A stretch of DNA of 64,000 bases from Gossypium raimondii (taxonomy: Eukaryota; Streptophyta; Magnoliopsida; Malvales; Malvaceae), in contig NC_068572.1 in the NCBI RefSeq assembly GCF_025698545.1, positions 2,542,001 to 2,606,000 on the forward strand, written 5' to 3'. Positions 29,869 to 47,072 of the stretch are shown here, one piece after another. Within the stretch, counting starts at the first letter, position 1, and the number at the start of each line of letters is the position of its first letter. The translations under genes were made by a program, and so were the position numbers. Under the pieces are notes generated by a model, which was not told the origin of the DNA, did no database searches, and saw nothing but the letters and a program-made list of their open reading frames with translations.

Positions 29869-30013
29869 TTTAATTATTGATTTAAATATCGATTATAAGC
29901 AGAAATCTGGTAAATGTTTTGATTTTTGAAAAAAAATTAAGGTATTTGATTTTGAATTTAAAGTATTGGTTTGTATTTTTTATTTTGAAAATAGAAGGGA
30001 TTGAATATCGGTG

Positions 30014-33000
30014 ATGTTGGGCGCTTTAAGGAGAAAAGTTGCGATTGGAGGCTCGTCAGCCTCGGTTAGAACTTCTAAATCTAAGTTTTTTTGAATAGTA
30101 CTTCGTTTAAGTAAAGCCCTTGGATTTTTTTAATTTATTTTTTCAATTTTTTTCAGGTATTAGGGAAAGCGATTCGGCCAGGTATTTCAGCATCTAGAGT
30201 TTCTGTCAATGTTGGAGAAGAGGTAAATATTCGAGTAATTCATGCTTATAGTTCATTTTTATTTGAATTTTGATCGATCTTATTTTTCTTTTATTTGTAA
30301 TTGATGTCGAACATGCTTGATTTGTTTAGGCTTTGTCTCAGTAAATGCTGATATAAACTAAGAAGATAGTAAAGAATGCAAGATTAACATTTTTTTTTGT
30401 TTCCTTTTCTTTTAATATATAAAGAATAATTAGTGAAATTGTAATTGCAATTCAAACTTAGTCCTGTCATTTTGAAGGTAAAAACCTTGCATTTTTTCAT
30501 TAATTTATTAGTTGCTTTACGCTTGCTATTTTCACTTTTGGAAGCAAAGAGTTAAAAATTAAGTAGTTAAAGCCATGTTACCCGGATTTTTCATTTTCTC
30601 GAAAGTATGTGTTGGACACCTATGCTCGACGTATATTATATGGTCCTTCAAATATATGAAACCACTCTTAAAAACTCGAGCATACTTGTATCAAACACAT
30701 GTCCCAATCAGACACTCATCCCGTTTCGAATAATTCAGAGTACAAGCAATAATCAAATAGAAGCTTTTGTGTTTTTTTAATCATTTTGGATTTTTATTCA
30801 TCATTCATCCAGTAGTAAATATTCTCGGAAGATTTGAATTTCATGTGTTTGAACAGATTCTATTACTTCAGCCTAGAGGAATTGCCCATGTCCGTAACTT
30901 TTCTCATCTCATTCTCCCAGGTAAATCTTCTGGGTGGTTTTGTTCTGATGTTGGCAAAATTTTGTTAGTTGCCTCTGTTATTGAATGAAAACTATTTCAT
31001 GATTATTACAGGTTGTTCTGTTGGTTTAGCAAAGACAAGGTTAGTTTGTTCTGAACTTTCTAATGCACTTGTGGTAGGAATTCCACTATCACTCATTTAT
31101 CATTAGTTCAGACTGTGAGGGTATGTGTTGACTGCTGTATTAATCTCAGGATGTTTGTATGTCCAATTACCGTATGTATATATATTAATAGAAGGACCAT
31201 TTCGATGCAAAATAGTCCATCTCATTGTTGTTTATCACGAAACTAGGTTAATTAGGGCAATTAGAAAAGGAAATTTTATGCTCATATACATACATATACT
31301 TTAAAGTTCTTTCAATCAATTTGCTGCTTCTCAGCACTTCTTTCCCCTGACAGCTTTTCTTATGTGCAGGGATGTCTTTTCTAGCATTCAGTCAGAGACT
31401 ATCATGCAAAAGTCATGCAGGGCTTTCTCTTCTGGAGGGGGTATGATATTGATTAATTTACTTAATGATATTTATTTTGCTGAGGCTTTTTATCATTTTT
31501 CTGTTATTGTTTTATTTTAAACCATTATTAATACATGGGTGTGTTCTTTTGGTTAAGAATTTGTTTCCCATGCCTTAGAAGTGTTAATTTGATCACCACA
31601 TAACCTGGAATATACCTTTAACATCTAAATATTATCAAACCTGTTTTTTGGTTTGCAGTTGGGCAGCCCAAGGTGTCTGGTCAAGAGTTACTAGATCAGA
31701 GGCAATATATGAAAATAAGAAAATAGTTTTAGTTCAGAAATTCTTATAAAATTTCTCTTTGGAAAAATGTGAGGGCATAGCATGAAAATTTTGGCTGTAA
31801 TTTAGTTGTATAATGATTTGGAGTAGAAATTCTATGGTACAAGATTTGCACCTCTGCCTTTTTTGGCATTTTTATTCATTTTTCACTTGCAAAAGTACAT
31901 ATTGTTGAGGAGTGGGTGTCTGCTTGAAAATGACTGTGCATTCCTTTTAGTTCTTTATTATCTTAAAAATAAAAATATTTTGGCTTCCCGAATCAACTTG
32001 TGCAGGGGATCTGGTCGATGTTGTTGTCCCTTTTATGGGAGAATCAATTAGTGATGGCACTTTAGCAACATTCTTGAAAAGTATGTTTTCTACTAATTTG
32101 ATTTCCATCCATCACTCTGGCACACTTTTTTTCATTGTTGTAAGTGCTTGATTTTGGGTATATGTGAATTGAATTTTCGAGAGCAGAACCTGGTGATTCA
32201 GTAGCAGCTGATGAACCAATTGCTCAAATAGAAACAGATAAGGTACTATTCTTCACCTTTTCTTGTATCAGAGAGATATGTGTTTATTCCACTAATACTG
32301 CAGTGTTTATTTTCATCAGGTAACAATTGATGTTGTCAGTCCCCAAGCTGGTGTGATACAAGAGGTAATTTTTCAACAATTTTGGATCTATGGATCACAC
32401 TTGCATGCATGCATGCATGTATCTAGCTTGTTGGTCATTCCTAGATTCTTTCCATTCCGTGTCGTGACTTGTAATGTTTTTCCAGTATGTAGCAAAGGAA
32501 GGAGATACTGTGGAAGCAGGTGCCAAGATTGCTGTCATTTCTAAGTCTGGCGAAGGAGTAGCACCTGCTGCTCCTGCTGAAAAGAAATCAGAAAAAGCTG
32601 CTTCCAAGCCATCTCCTCCAGCTGAATCTGTGAAGGAAGATAAGCCAAAAGCTAAAGTTGAAGCTTCTCCTGCTGCTGAGAAGCCTAAACCCCGTTCTTC
32701 TCCACCTCCCAAGCAAACTGCTACTGAACCTGTACTTCCACCGAAGGAAAGGGAAAGAAGAGTAAGTCTTTTCATTCTGTTTATATCCAAATTATAACTT
32801 TGGTGAAAAATTATGTTAGCATCATAGAAAAGAATCCTGAATGTATTGCTTCATGATTACAGGTTCCAATGACAAGGCTTAGGAAACGGGTTGCTACACG
32901 ATTGAAAGATTCCCAGAATACTTTTGCAATGTTAACAACGTTCAATGAAGTTGACATGTGAGTTCTTTTTTGCCACATACATTAGTTCTTTGTATCAGGT

Positions 33001-34608
33001 GTTAATCACCCTGCCTGCCTGTGCTACCCGACTTTCTGAACCATTTCTATTTGTCCGTACTTAACATTTTGCTTCCCTTTTTCAAAACTAATTTCTGTGA
33101 ATTTGTTGAGAGCACTTTATAAAGGCTATGGTGTGTTCATGATAAATCTGACTCCATGAATTTGTTTACTTTTCTTATTGGTTTGCTTCGTGTTGCAGGA
33201 CTAACTTGATGAAGCTCCGATCTGATTACAAGGATGCTTTTGTTGAGAAACATGGTGTCAAGTTGGGATTTATGTCGGGATTTGTTAAAGTATACAATGA
33301 TTTGTTCTTGAAAGGCTCACATAGGCATTGCTGGCCTGCCTTTACCATAGCCTTGGTCTCTCGTTTTTTCATAACCGTTACCTGTTTTTTGTTTCAGGCT
33401 GCTGTTAGTGCACTTCAACATCAGCCTATTGTAAATGCTGTAATCGATGGGGATGATATTATTTATAGAGATTATGTAGATATCAGCATTGCTGTTGGTA
33501 CTCCAAAGGTTATCTTTCTTCTTGATTGTCTTGCTTTAACATTCTTTTTATTTTCCAAATTGCAGTTTAGCCATTCAAATAACTTGCTGAACCTGGGATT
33601 GTCAGTCTGTCTCTCAACATTTTATCTTGGCTAATTTCGAAGAAATTTATAAAGCTCTGGGTTTTATGCGTGTAAAAATTATAGAAATTAAAAAGTGAAA
33701 GCATTTATGAAAGTTGGAAAGAGTAATCAATAGGTTCAAAAGTGACCTTTGACAATTAAAGAGCACTATAGATTTGTTCAAGGGATATTTTAGATTGCTC
33801 AGATTTTTCATTTTTCTTGAAGTATTCACGTCACTTGTGTCAAATCTATATCACGACATAAGAATAGAAATATGAACCACCTAGGACCCTCCAAGTAACG
33901 CTGTTATTTTTTACTTGTTTTTGTTATTAATTAAGATGCTTTATCTATTCCATGCCAAGTAAGAAAATGTGATTTCTCGAAGATTAGACGTGTCTTTTCT
34001 CATTTTGTTTCGCTTTTTGTTGATGTTAAGCTTTTTGGTCCTTTTATCTTTCCTTCTAGGGGCTTGTCGTTCCGGTAGTCCGTGATGCTGACAAGATGAA
34101 TTTTGCTGAGATAGAGAAAACAATCAACAACCTTGCTAAGAAAGCAAATGATGGGACCATTTCAATTGATGAAATGGCTGGAGGCTCATTTACGATATCC
34201 AATGGTGGTGTCTATGGCAGTCTTTTGAGTACCCCCATCATCAACCCTCCTCAGGTTCGTGGTTGCAAACTATAAACTGTATGAACGTAGACATACTTGT
34301 AGATGTATGAGGGTTCAATACATGTGACTTAATCCGTATTGGTGGAGGTGTTTGGTCACTTTCAAGTTTCTCGTTTTCAATTTTTGCTTGTGGACTAAAC
34401 TGTTCTTTTTCTGCAGTCGGCGATCTTGGGCATGCACTCAATCGTGTCCCGACCAATGGTTGTTGGAGGTAATGTATTGCCGAGACCAATGATGTACATT
34501 GCACTCACTTATGACCATAGGCTGATTGATGGAAGAGAAGCAGTCTTCTTTTTACGACGTATCAAGGATGTTGTCGAAGACCCTCGGAGGCTGCTACTCG
34601 ATGTCTAA
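30014..34608 (+). CDS. dihydrolipoyllysine-residue succinyltransferase, E2 of 2-oxoglutarate dehydrogenase, mitochondrial
   Basis: Transfers the succinyl group from the lipoyl arm to CoA in the TCA cycle. Fourteen exons: 30014-30064, 30157-30222, 30857-30920, 31012-31039, 31370-31440, 32006-32080, 32187-32242, 32320-32364, 32486-32761, 32863-32957, 33199-33289, 33398-33508, 34060-34254 and 34417-34608. They total 1416 bp, 471 aa. The N-terminus [17 protein letters not shown] is basic and Ser-rich, as in mitochondrial presequences. The lipoyl domain spans about 95-170 with lipoyl-lysine motif IETDK (Lys137). An Ala/Pro/Lys/Glu-rich linker (~165-240) follows, then the acyltransferase domain from [20 protein letters not shown] to the end, with SGFVKAAVSALQ, GTPKGLVVPV and active-site DHRLIDG (His442, Asp446). 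No clear peripheral-subunit-binding domain, as expected for plant E2o. It looks intact. Confidence 0.97.
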
Positions 34609-35450
34609 AAGGCCTAAATAGCAACTGCCGTGATAATTTTCATGCTTTTTTTTCCGGCACACTTAGCATTGGATGTATATCTCCTATCTAAATGAACACG
34701 AATAAATGCCTGAAGTTTTGCAGGGTTTCATTTGTTGATTCACCCGTAAACGAGTTCCAAAATCGCGGCTGGCCATCGTTGAACTGTTCTCGAGTTTGCT
34801 GATGTGGCAACTATGGTGTTCTTTCTATTTTGCACTAAGTTGTTTGAAGTTCCGGTATAGAAAGGGTGGGCATAGTACCACTGCTAGCTTAATGTATTAC
34901 CCATAAATCAAACATTTGTGACACTTTTAAATGTGAAAAAAAAAAATCAGACATGGACAGTTTGAAATTATTATTGGATTAGTGTTATTTAGTTTATACG
35001 TATGAGAAGTTGGCGAGCTTTCTAAAATTAAGTTTTCAGTCAACTTTAATTATACAAATTATTACAATTTTGTAATGTTCTGTAGTTGTACAATTACATA
35101 AAATATTATTCAATTACATGATTTATTATAACATTTATTACAATTTGAGTAAATTACATTAATAGTACCCAACCATGAAATTTTTCTTAAATTACAAAAT
35201 GATTATCTAATTATTTAATTTTGTCTTTTGATCCTTAGATGGCTAAAGTAAAAATGAAGTAACAAGAAAAAACAAAATTGAATAGTTGAATGATAATTTT
35301 ATAATTTTTTATAGTTGAGTGATCAGAAAAAAAATTTACTGATAGTTGAATGGCCAATTTATAATTTTTCATAATTAAGTGACGAAAAAAATTGAAGAGT
35401 TGGAATGGAAATTTTGTGATTTTATTTTTTAACAAACAACTTGCAGCTAA
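34609..35450. other. 3' flank of the E2 gene and dispersed repeat
   Basis: Probably 3'UTR to about 34900. 35220-35420 contains an about 60-bp motif repeated three to four times (GTTGAATG/GTTGAGTG with TTTATAATTTTT.ATA), a diverged 'sequence-variation' type dispersed repeat. No gene. Confidence 0.45.
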
Positions 35451-35454
35451 GGCT

Positions 35455-35665
35455 TAGTTTAGGAATACTTCTTAAAAATACTTTTGAGAAAAAATATTTT
35501 TAGAGAAGCTAAAATTTTCAGCTTTTTAAAAATACTTTTGAGCTAATTTTAACTTCAGAAAATATTTTTCTCTTAAAAAGCAGTTTGTTTAGACCACTAT
35601 TTTTTCAAAAATAATTTTTATCTCAAAATATTTCTTAAAAACAATACTAAACGCAACTTAAATTA
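35455..35665. mobile_element. short MITE-like element
   Basis: Left end GTTTAGGAATACTTCTTAAA. Right end, reverse-complemented, GTTTAGTATTGTTTTTAAG. Interior has AGAGAAGCTAAAATTTTCAG and ACTTTTGAGC words common to short plant hAT-like MITEs. No coding capacity. Target duplication not resolved. Confidence 0.55.
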
Positions 35666-37315
35666 CTAAACGCCAGGCCATAAAATTCTATGAATCCTTT
35701 TATCTGCTTTCCTCCAAAATCGTATGTGGTCAGGCATTGTAGATTTTCCAGCATCTTGAAGCCTAACAGGACAAGATCATCTGATTGGTTGCGCTCATAT
35801 GGGACCATCAATCAAGACAATATCTAAATCCCAAAATGGAGAGGTACCCAAGTTTCGAGTAAACGTCAATCTAATTTTGCAAGTGAGCAAAGGAAAAAAC
35901 AAGTATTCGGTCGATTCCATCGTATTCGCGATGGGATTTGTCCATCACAATTTTAGGTGTCACATGCACTAACGTCCTGAAAATATGTCAAATTCTAAGA
36001 TTAAAAAAAAAACGTAATGATTTATTTTTTTAATTAAAAAATTATTTTAATTTTTCGTTTCTTTTAATTTTTAATTTTACGTTGTTTATCAAATTATTTT
36101 TAAAATATTTATTAACTTTGATAATATAACATGCACTTAAAATACCATGTGAACAAGTATTTAAATTTTTTAAATTTAATAAATATTTTATATTTTTAAT
36201 AATTCTTATATTTTTAGTAATTTTTAAAATTTTATATTTTAAAAATCAATTAATTATTAATGTGTTGACATACATGTCGCATCAACAAAACTAACAAACA
36301 TTAAATTTTCTATTCATTTTAATGTGATTTAACAAATAATAAATTTAAATGTAAAAAAAGCTAAAATAATATTTTTGTAAAATTAAAACAAAAATTAAAT
36401 AAAAAGAATATGTTCAATTTTATTTGAATCAATTTTGCTCTCCTCCATAAAACCATACATTCATGAATCAAATTTAGACTCAAATCTACTATAGTATCAA
36501 AGAAATCCCCATTTCAAAATTCAACACAAATCCTTTGGCAGCATTTAAAACTTATTACTTAAAATTAAACTATTTAAAATATACTATTCATAATATATAT
36601 TTAAATCTATAAATTTATTAAACATCTATTTAATAATAATTTTAAAATTCTTAAAATACATTTTTCTTTTTTATTTTAATATATCTTAAATCTCAACTAA
36701 TTTATCTATAATATAGATATTAAATTATTATTTATATAATAAATAAATTTCAAATTTTAAATCTATATTCAGAAAACATTTAAGCGTCAATAATATATAA
36801 GATTGATATAACTAGAGACCTGATAGGTACCGACCCCTCAATAGAAAATTTCCATTTAGACCTTTAAATTTTTAAAATTCTAAATTAATAAAAGTAAAAT
36901 TACACTTTAGTCTCCCAAAAGTGATAAAAATTTAATTTAATTCTTTAAAATTATAAAGATATATACTATTAAAATAATAAAATTACATTTCTACTATCGT
37001 AAAAATTATAATTTAATTTCTACCCTTCTTCTCCGCTGAATTTATCGAGGAGCAACGTACCTTTCAAACAATATGGTAGATTATAAAATATGTAACCTTA
37101 GCTCTCATAAAAGCTAAAATTAAGTTGCATCATTAATTATAAGTATATAGCAAGTAAAATTCTTTCCCAATAAAAGCTCCTACCACACCCAACATTATAT
37201 TTACATGCAAATTATCATTAGATACTAAATCCCACTCTCTTATTTTTATAAGAGTAATACTTAGCACTGCATATTATACATACCAAAGGGGTTTAAATGT
37301 TGAATAGTGATTACT
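35666..37315. other. intergenic, no gene recognised
   Basis: AT-rich. A moderately GC-richer stretch at 35690-35960 has no frame of note. The right end is the 3'UTR side of the aspartic protease gene. Confidence 0.5.
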
Positions 37316-41700
<4,385 letters not shown>

Positions 41701-42063
41701 TTCTAGATCCTTTTTGAGGTGTGTCTCTCAACTATCCACTCCTTTTGTTTCCCGATTTTTCTTCTTTTCTCAAGTAAGAGAGAGTTTAATTGGTGGATTT
41801 CTTGGAGAATCATGACCGTACACGTGGAGAGTGATTACAGGCTATTCATTATAGCGGTTCATTTATTTTGTTTTTTTTCCTTGTTGTGTAAGAAATGGAG
41901 AGCGTGATTGAGTACGGCTGAGTGTATGACGATTTTGGGTGAGGGAGCGATTTGATAGAACCATAATGACTGGATTGTACATATGGGCCCTTGCATACTA
42001 AATGGGATCATTTTTGTTATACGGTAAACCCATAAAAAATAGATCGAAATATGAAAAATATAT

Positions 42064-42230
42064 GCCGGTTGAGTCTTAACTCAATTGATATAGACATTGT
42101 TATCAATGTAGAAAATATGAATTCGAGTGCGTTCAAATGTATTATTATCCTATTTATGAGTTGGGAGAAATTATGTCTAATTTTAGATATTATGATAAAA
42201 AGAGCAAATATAATGAGATTGTTAAAAAAA
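42064..42230 (+). mobile_element. tRNA-derived SINE copy 4
   Basis: Starts GGTTGAGTCTTAACTCAATT (A-box-like), then GATATAGACATTGTTATCAA, B-box-like ATTCGAGTGCGTTC, CCTATTTATGAGTTGGGAGA, ATTTTAGATATTATGAT and AAATATAATGAGATTG. Ends in an A-run near 42228. Confidence 0.75.
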
Positions 42231-42339
42231 TTTGTATGAGCTGTCATAGATAAATATATTTGTTTAATTGAAAATTTTATATTTTAATTTTTTAAATAGT
42301 TGGTGATTTTTAGGATAAATAGGTAGTTTTTTTAAAAGG

Positions 42340-42923
42340 CTTAATGACAAATTTGGCCACTAATATTTACATATTTTGTCAAAATGGCTTTAATTATATT
42401 TTAATCTTTTTTGCCATCAACCTTTGTTCTTTTTGCAAATTGCATTTTCTAATAGATTTGATAGAAGTACAGTTAAAAAGTTAACGGGATGATTTGAAAT
42501 TTCATACGTGGAATATTTTTAATGAGACGTAATTTATTACTTAAATAACTCAATAAAATAATTACATGTGGAAATAATAAAGTAAATAATTCATGAAGTT
42601 AAAATTTAACTCTTAATTTTAAAACCTTTTTAGATAATTATATTTATTTTTAATTTAAGAGTTATTTTTAAAATTTCATGTATGATTTATTTATTTTATT
42701 ACTTTTCATATGTAATTATCTTATTGGGTTACTTAAGTAATAAATTACATCTCATTAAAACATTTCACATCATCCACGTTAATATTTTTAACGGTACTTT
42801 CAACAAATTTATTAAAAAAACAGTTTGAAAAAAACAAATGTTGATAGCCAAAAAAGGCTCAAAAATATAATTAAGGTCAATTTGACAAAATATGTAAACG
42901 TTAGTGGCCAAATTTGTCATTAA
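42340..42923. mobile_element. MITE with long terminal inverted repeats (~580 bp)
   Basis: Left end TTAATGACAAATTTGGCCAC with TTTACATATTTTGTCAAA. Right end, reverse-complemented, reads TTAATGACAAATTTGGCCAC with the same continuation. Pairing goes on through most of the element (e.g. ACGTAATTTATTACTTAA left, TTAAGTAATAAATTACATCT right). Flanks share TTTAAAA, which may be a target duplication. No coding capacity. Confidence 0.85.
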
Positions 42924-43790
42924 ATATTTAAAAAAAACATAAGAAATGAATGTTAGTTGAAAAGTGAATGTGATAGTTGAAAATAAACCACTTTTAATTT
43001 TTTTAATTTAATTTTTTATGAAAAAAGTAAAATATTTGAATAAATATCTTTCTAAAGTTTTCATTCTTGATTCAAAAGCTATCCAACTTAAAACACAAAT
43101 CGCTCAATTTTTCAAACTAAAACTTTGCTTTGTCAATGGTGGTATTTATTGATCACGACTTCTTCAACGTTTTTTTTTTTTGGCTTTTATTTTATTTTTA
43201 ATTTCAGTTCACATTATTATAGTTTTGTTTGTAGTTTTAAGGTATTATTTTGTCTATATTTATCGAGATTTTTGTTTTACTCACTTTGTTTTCTTTGAAA
43301 GCAATTTTTAATTTCTAGTCAAGTTTTGACATATATATATATATATGAGGTTTGTCAATCTAAAGGTGTCGCTAAATTTATTAGGAATCATTCTCAAAGA
43401 ATTTTATTATGATAGATCATAGTGATGGTGATTAATCCAATATGATGAGGAAGAAGATAGGTCATCTGAGACTTGCCATTTTATGCATCACTGATGCGAT
43501 GGGTCTCCCAAGGCTTTTGGCAATTGTTTCTTATTTGACTGTTGTTCATCATCAGGCTGATTTGATGATAGCAGGGTCATGCAAATTTCAATGATTTAAT
43601 CAAATTGATATATCTCTAGTTTGTTTTTGAATTATTCCAATGTTGCAGTTACTGTTAGTTTGTCTTTCTCTTTTTTTAGATGATTTTTCTAGGCATGACA
43701 TTTGTGCATTAGTTTGTAGTAATTTATTTATCGTTTGTATAACATGTTACGTCTTTATAGTTTTATTGTTCATAGTTCCTATTAGAGTTA
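42924..43790. other. intergenic, no gene recognised
   Basis: Includes a (TA)n run at 43331-43344 and a GC-richer patch at 43365-43620 without a convincing frame or RNA structure. Confidence 0.45.
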
Positions 43791-43794
43791 CCCA

Positions 43795-43893
43795 TAAATA
43801 GGATGATAATACGCTTCAGCGCACTCGAACTCACATCCTTCTATATTAACAACAATGTCCATATCAATTGAGTAAAGACTCAATCAATTATTT
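43795..43893 (-). mobile_element. tRNA-derived SINE copy 5 (5' part)
   Basis: Reverse complement reads GATTGAGTCTTTACTCAATT, GATATGGACATTGTTGTTAA, GTGAGTTCGAGTGCGCTGAA, GCGTATTATCATCCTATTTA. It covers the head and body, and the 3' tail is missing. Confidence 0.75.
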
Positions 43894-44665
43894 TCTATTT
43901 TTTTAAAATATTAATTAACACGTCCACAACCACATACATAATCTTGTTTAATTTTTAAATATTAAGTTTAAATTGATTACGTTAAAAATAATGATACTAT
44001 ATGATGTATGGTACTTTTCTTTAAATATGTCATGAGAATGTCAATTTTTTTAGACAACTGTATTTTCAAACTTGATTTTATTTTGCTAGTCAAAATTATT
44101 TTAATAATTTTAATTTTTTCAAACGATATATTTTAGGTGACCAACACATGCACATCTGACTAAAATATTAACTCCATAAAAAAATTTTATGATAAATAGG
44201 CAGTTTTAAAAAATTAATATGTGAGAGAAATGGATGTGATTGTTGAAAATAAATTATAATAGGTTTATTATTTAAATTTGTCTTTAAGAAAAAAAAGGTA
44301 AAATATTTAAACCAGATTTATTTTTATTTTAAGATATAAGTGGTGTCATTTTCTCATGATATCAATTCAGTTAAGAGTTTTATATATAATAAAGAAATAG
44401 ATACGATATGACATGTTTAAACACAACTTTTAATGTTCATGTTGTATCACGGTTTTAAAATTTTATACATGTGAATTTCAAGTCATGATTTATTAGTCGG
44501 GTGTTCAAATTTCCCAAAAATAATATGGGTTCGAATCACTGTTGTACCAAAACTTTGAATTCTAAATTAGTTTTTTGAGTTCCAAAATACTCCCTTAATT
44601 ATTATTTTATAATTTTAAATAAAAAGCTAATAAAATCAGTTGGTTAAATCAGTTAATAGAACCAG
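43894..44665. other. intergenic, no gene recognised
   Basis: AT-rich. A worn relative of the GTTGGTGACCC repeat (GTGGTGTCATTTTC, GATATCAATTCAGTTAAG) lies near 44340-44380. Confidence 0.4.
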
Positions 44666-44671
44666 TTGATC

Positions 44672-45208
44672 AAATTAGAGGTGCTTATAGGGCCTAAGCA
44701 TGATATTAATATAATTTATGTTTGCCCAAGCTCTGTCCGGCTAGAAATATTGGTATAAAATTTTGTCCAAACTTACTGCTCATATTTGCAAAAAGATAAC
44801 CTAAGCCCATTTTAGGCTCGCCCATATTATTTCTAAATTTATTTTTTTTAAATATTTATTTTATATTTATTTTATTATTTAATAATTTTATACATTTTTT
44901 ATTTATTGAAAATTTTTATATAGTCATCTTAACATTATTTTATTGTTTACATTAGAGTAGTATTATATATTTAGTATAGGTTTATTTTTTTAATGTGTTC
45001 TAAATTACATAATATATAAAAACAACTTAATATAAAATATTATAAATTTAAAAATGGATCGGGCTGAACTTGGGCATTGAATATTCAAGCCTGAGCTTGA
45101 CCATATTTTAAACAAGCCAAATATTTTTACCCAAATTTTCCTAAATTACAAGTGTGCCTTCAGGCCTGGGTGGATAGTCAAGCCTATGAACAGGTCTAGG
45201 TCAAACTA
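44672..45208. mobile_element. inverted-repeat element with GGGCC(T/C)AAGC words
   Basis: Left end GAGGTGCTTATAGGGCCTAA, right end reverse-complemented CCTAGACCTGTTCATAGGCTT, with internal CCTAAGCCCATTTTAGGC against GCCTGAGCTTGACC. This arrangement matches common plant MITE-like repeats with GGGC(T/C)CAAGCC themes around an AT-rich core. Ends are worn and no target duplication could be set. Confidence 0.45.
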
Positions 45209-46151
45209 ACTACTGCAATTAACAATCAACCAATTACCAAACAGGACCTTATTTAAAAGCGTTTAGCAAAATTTACATGACAACTGAAAGCTTATATATG
45301 TAAAATGACAAATAAGAGCATGACATTTTTTTTGTTAAGTATTTATTTGTTTATAATACTTTAGTCTTTATTGGGTGAAATTATTGAAATAAAATACTAT
45401 TACCAATGAATTAAAACATCCATTATGGAAATTAATTAGTGAATATTTTTGAAAATTTAAATAAACAAATTTCTTAAGTTTCTTATTTGCAAATATTAAC
45501 CTTGTGGAAATTGATAAATATTAATAATGTATCAATATAATTGAAAATTATATTCTTAGTCATAATTATGTCATGTTCTTAGTATGTAAATTAGTGATAA
45601 TTATGTCACACTCTCAGGTAGCATTTTGCGCAAGTAAATTAAAATTAAATTAAGATTACATAAATATTCAAGGATGAATGGGCTCGATTGAAAATTTCTT
45701 GCGGCAATGTTGATTTTTGTAAATTCAAGATGGATTTTTTTTTTCTTTAGATTTACTTTGGAGGTGAAAGTGAAAATGAGAGGATGAATGTTATTGATAT
45801 CTTGACATCTCTATTAGGTTTGAGAGCATGTGACAAAAGGAGTAATTTTTTTAACAAGCATGGTCAAATATGTCATTTCACATATCTCATCCCCAACTTT
45901 AGAGGTTTTAGCTCATTAAGTTCTTACAAACCTCTATCCTCCAAACCCTATAATTAGAGGGTTTGACTACACAATCTAATTTTATTTGTTCCCAATTTAG
46001 TAAAAAATAAGTCTAAAACTCTATATCCACATATTTTCTGTTTTTTTTTCTTTAAATTACTAATTAACGGCTATGGAATGTTCCACGACCACATACAGAA
46101 AATCTTGTTTTAGTTTTCTGTTGGTCATTCAAGAAAGCTGAAATGAAAAAG
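45209..46151. other. intergenic left flank of the array
   Basis: AT-rich with no recognisable gene. It ends at GAAATGAAAAAG, the unique sequence abutting the first base of unit A. Confidence 0.5.
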
Positions 46152-47072
46152 TAAAACATGAACAATTTTCCAAGATGTAGATATGAATGTTGAATCAAAC
46201 TGGTTGATTTCCAATTTCTGTAAATTAGGTGTTAAAGAAATTGATTTAGTCATTGTAATAAATATCATAAATTGCGGAGACTAAGGAAAATCCAATAAAA
46301 CTCTAAAGAAATTCAATAAAAATTTCCAAATTTTGGAAAAAGGATCTTAAAATATTATAAAATTAAAAATATATATTAGATTTTTTAATAAAACGAATTT
46401 ATCAGTTAACAATTCAAAAACAATAAAATTTCCTCTTTCTTTCTTTATTTGCAAAAATACAAAATATAAAAATTCAAAAATTCATTAAAAATTATAACAA
46501 AAGATATATATTTATTAGAAAATTTTAAAAACTATATTAATTAACAGTTCATTATCTAAAAGAGTTTTTCCTGACACTTCTCTTTTGTAAGTTTTATTAG
46601 AAAAATTCGTCTTTCTACAAATTCTTTTAGATTTTTATTGATTTATTATTTAAACAGTTAAAGTGATATTATACCATTTAAAAAATATTTCAAAAAATCT
46701 GTTCCTTAATGATTTTTAATGAATATTATTGTTTTTCATTTTAAATAAATTTATTTTTATAATTTTAATGGATTTCATGAATTTTTTTATTTTTTGTATT
46801 TTTGATGTTTTGAAAAATATTTATTTTACCTTTTTTAATGATAAGATGTCATGTTATTATTTACTGAATGTGCATGAGATCTATGCACCGATAGTGTATC
46901 AAATATTTTCTCATAAAAAAAGACAATTAGAATTCAAAAGAAAAAAAACTAAAAATAAATAAATTATAAAATAAAGAAATTTGTTTGTTTATGTTTTTTT
47001 TTTCAAAATTGTAATTATACTTAATTTAATTAAATTGGAAAAGTTATTAGATGTAAATGAGTGTATAATATG

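Larger units (their letters stand above)
27176..30013. other. intergenic between divergent CPR and E2 genes
   Basis: Shared upstream region. Just before the CPR start is an (AAAT)n run (27264-27283). GCGGCGCCGTTTCG at 27918-27931 and AACGCCGCCGTTAG near 29558 are GC-rich words in otherwise AT-rich DNA. A family-2 SINE-like repeat lies at 28375-28490. (ATT)n runs lie at 29731-29745 and 29843-29868. 28540-28840 is made of TTTAAATCTTT/GTTTTAGTTAGAG-like repetitive words. Confidence 0.5.

Noticed and set aside
31679-31750. Candidate extra exon of the E2 gene after GGTTTGCAG
   Set aside because: Including it would break the frame; exon 5 joins directly to the exon at 32006 giving [15 protein letters not shown] as in the family.
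32395-32790. 131-codon minus-strand frame
   Set aside because: Opposite the Ala/Pro-rich linker exon of the E2 gene; composition effect.
43438-43560. Possible C/D-box snoRNA (ATGATGA and CTGA words)
   Set aside because: No terminal stem and the box spacing is irregular; such short words occur by chance.
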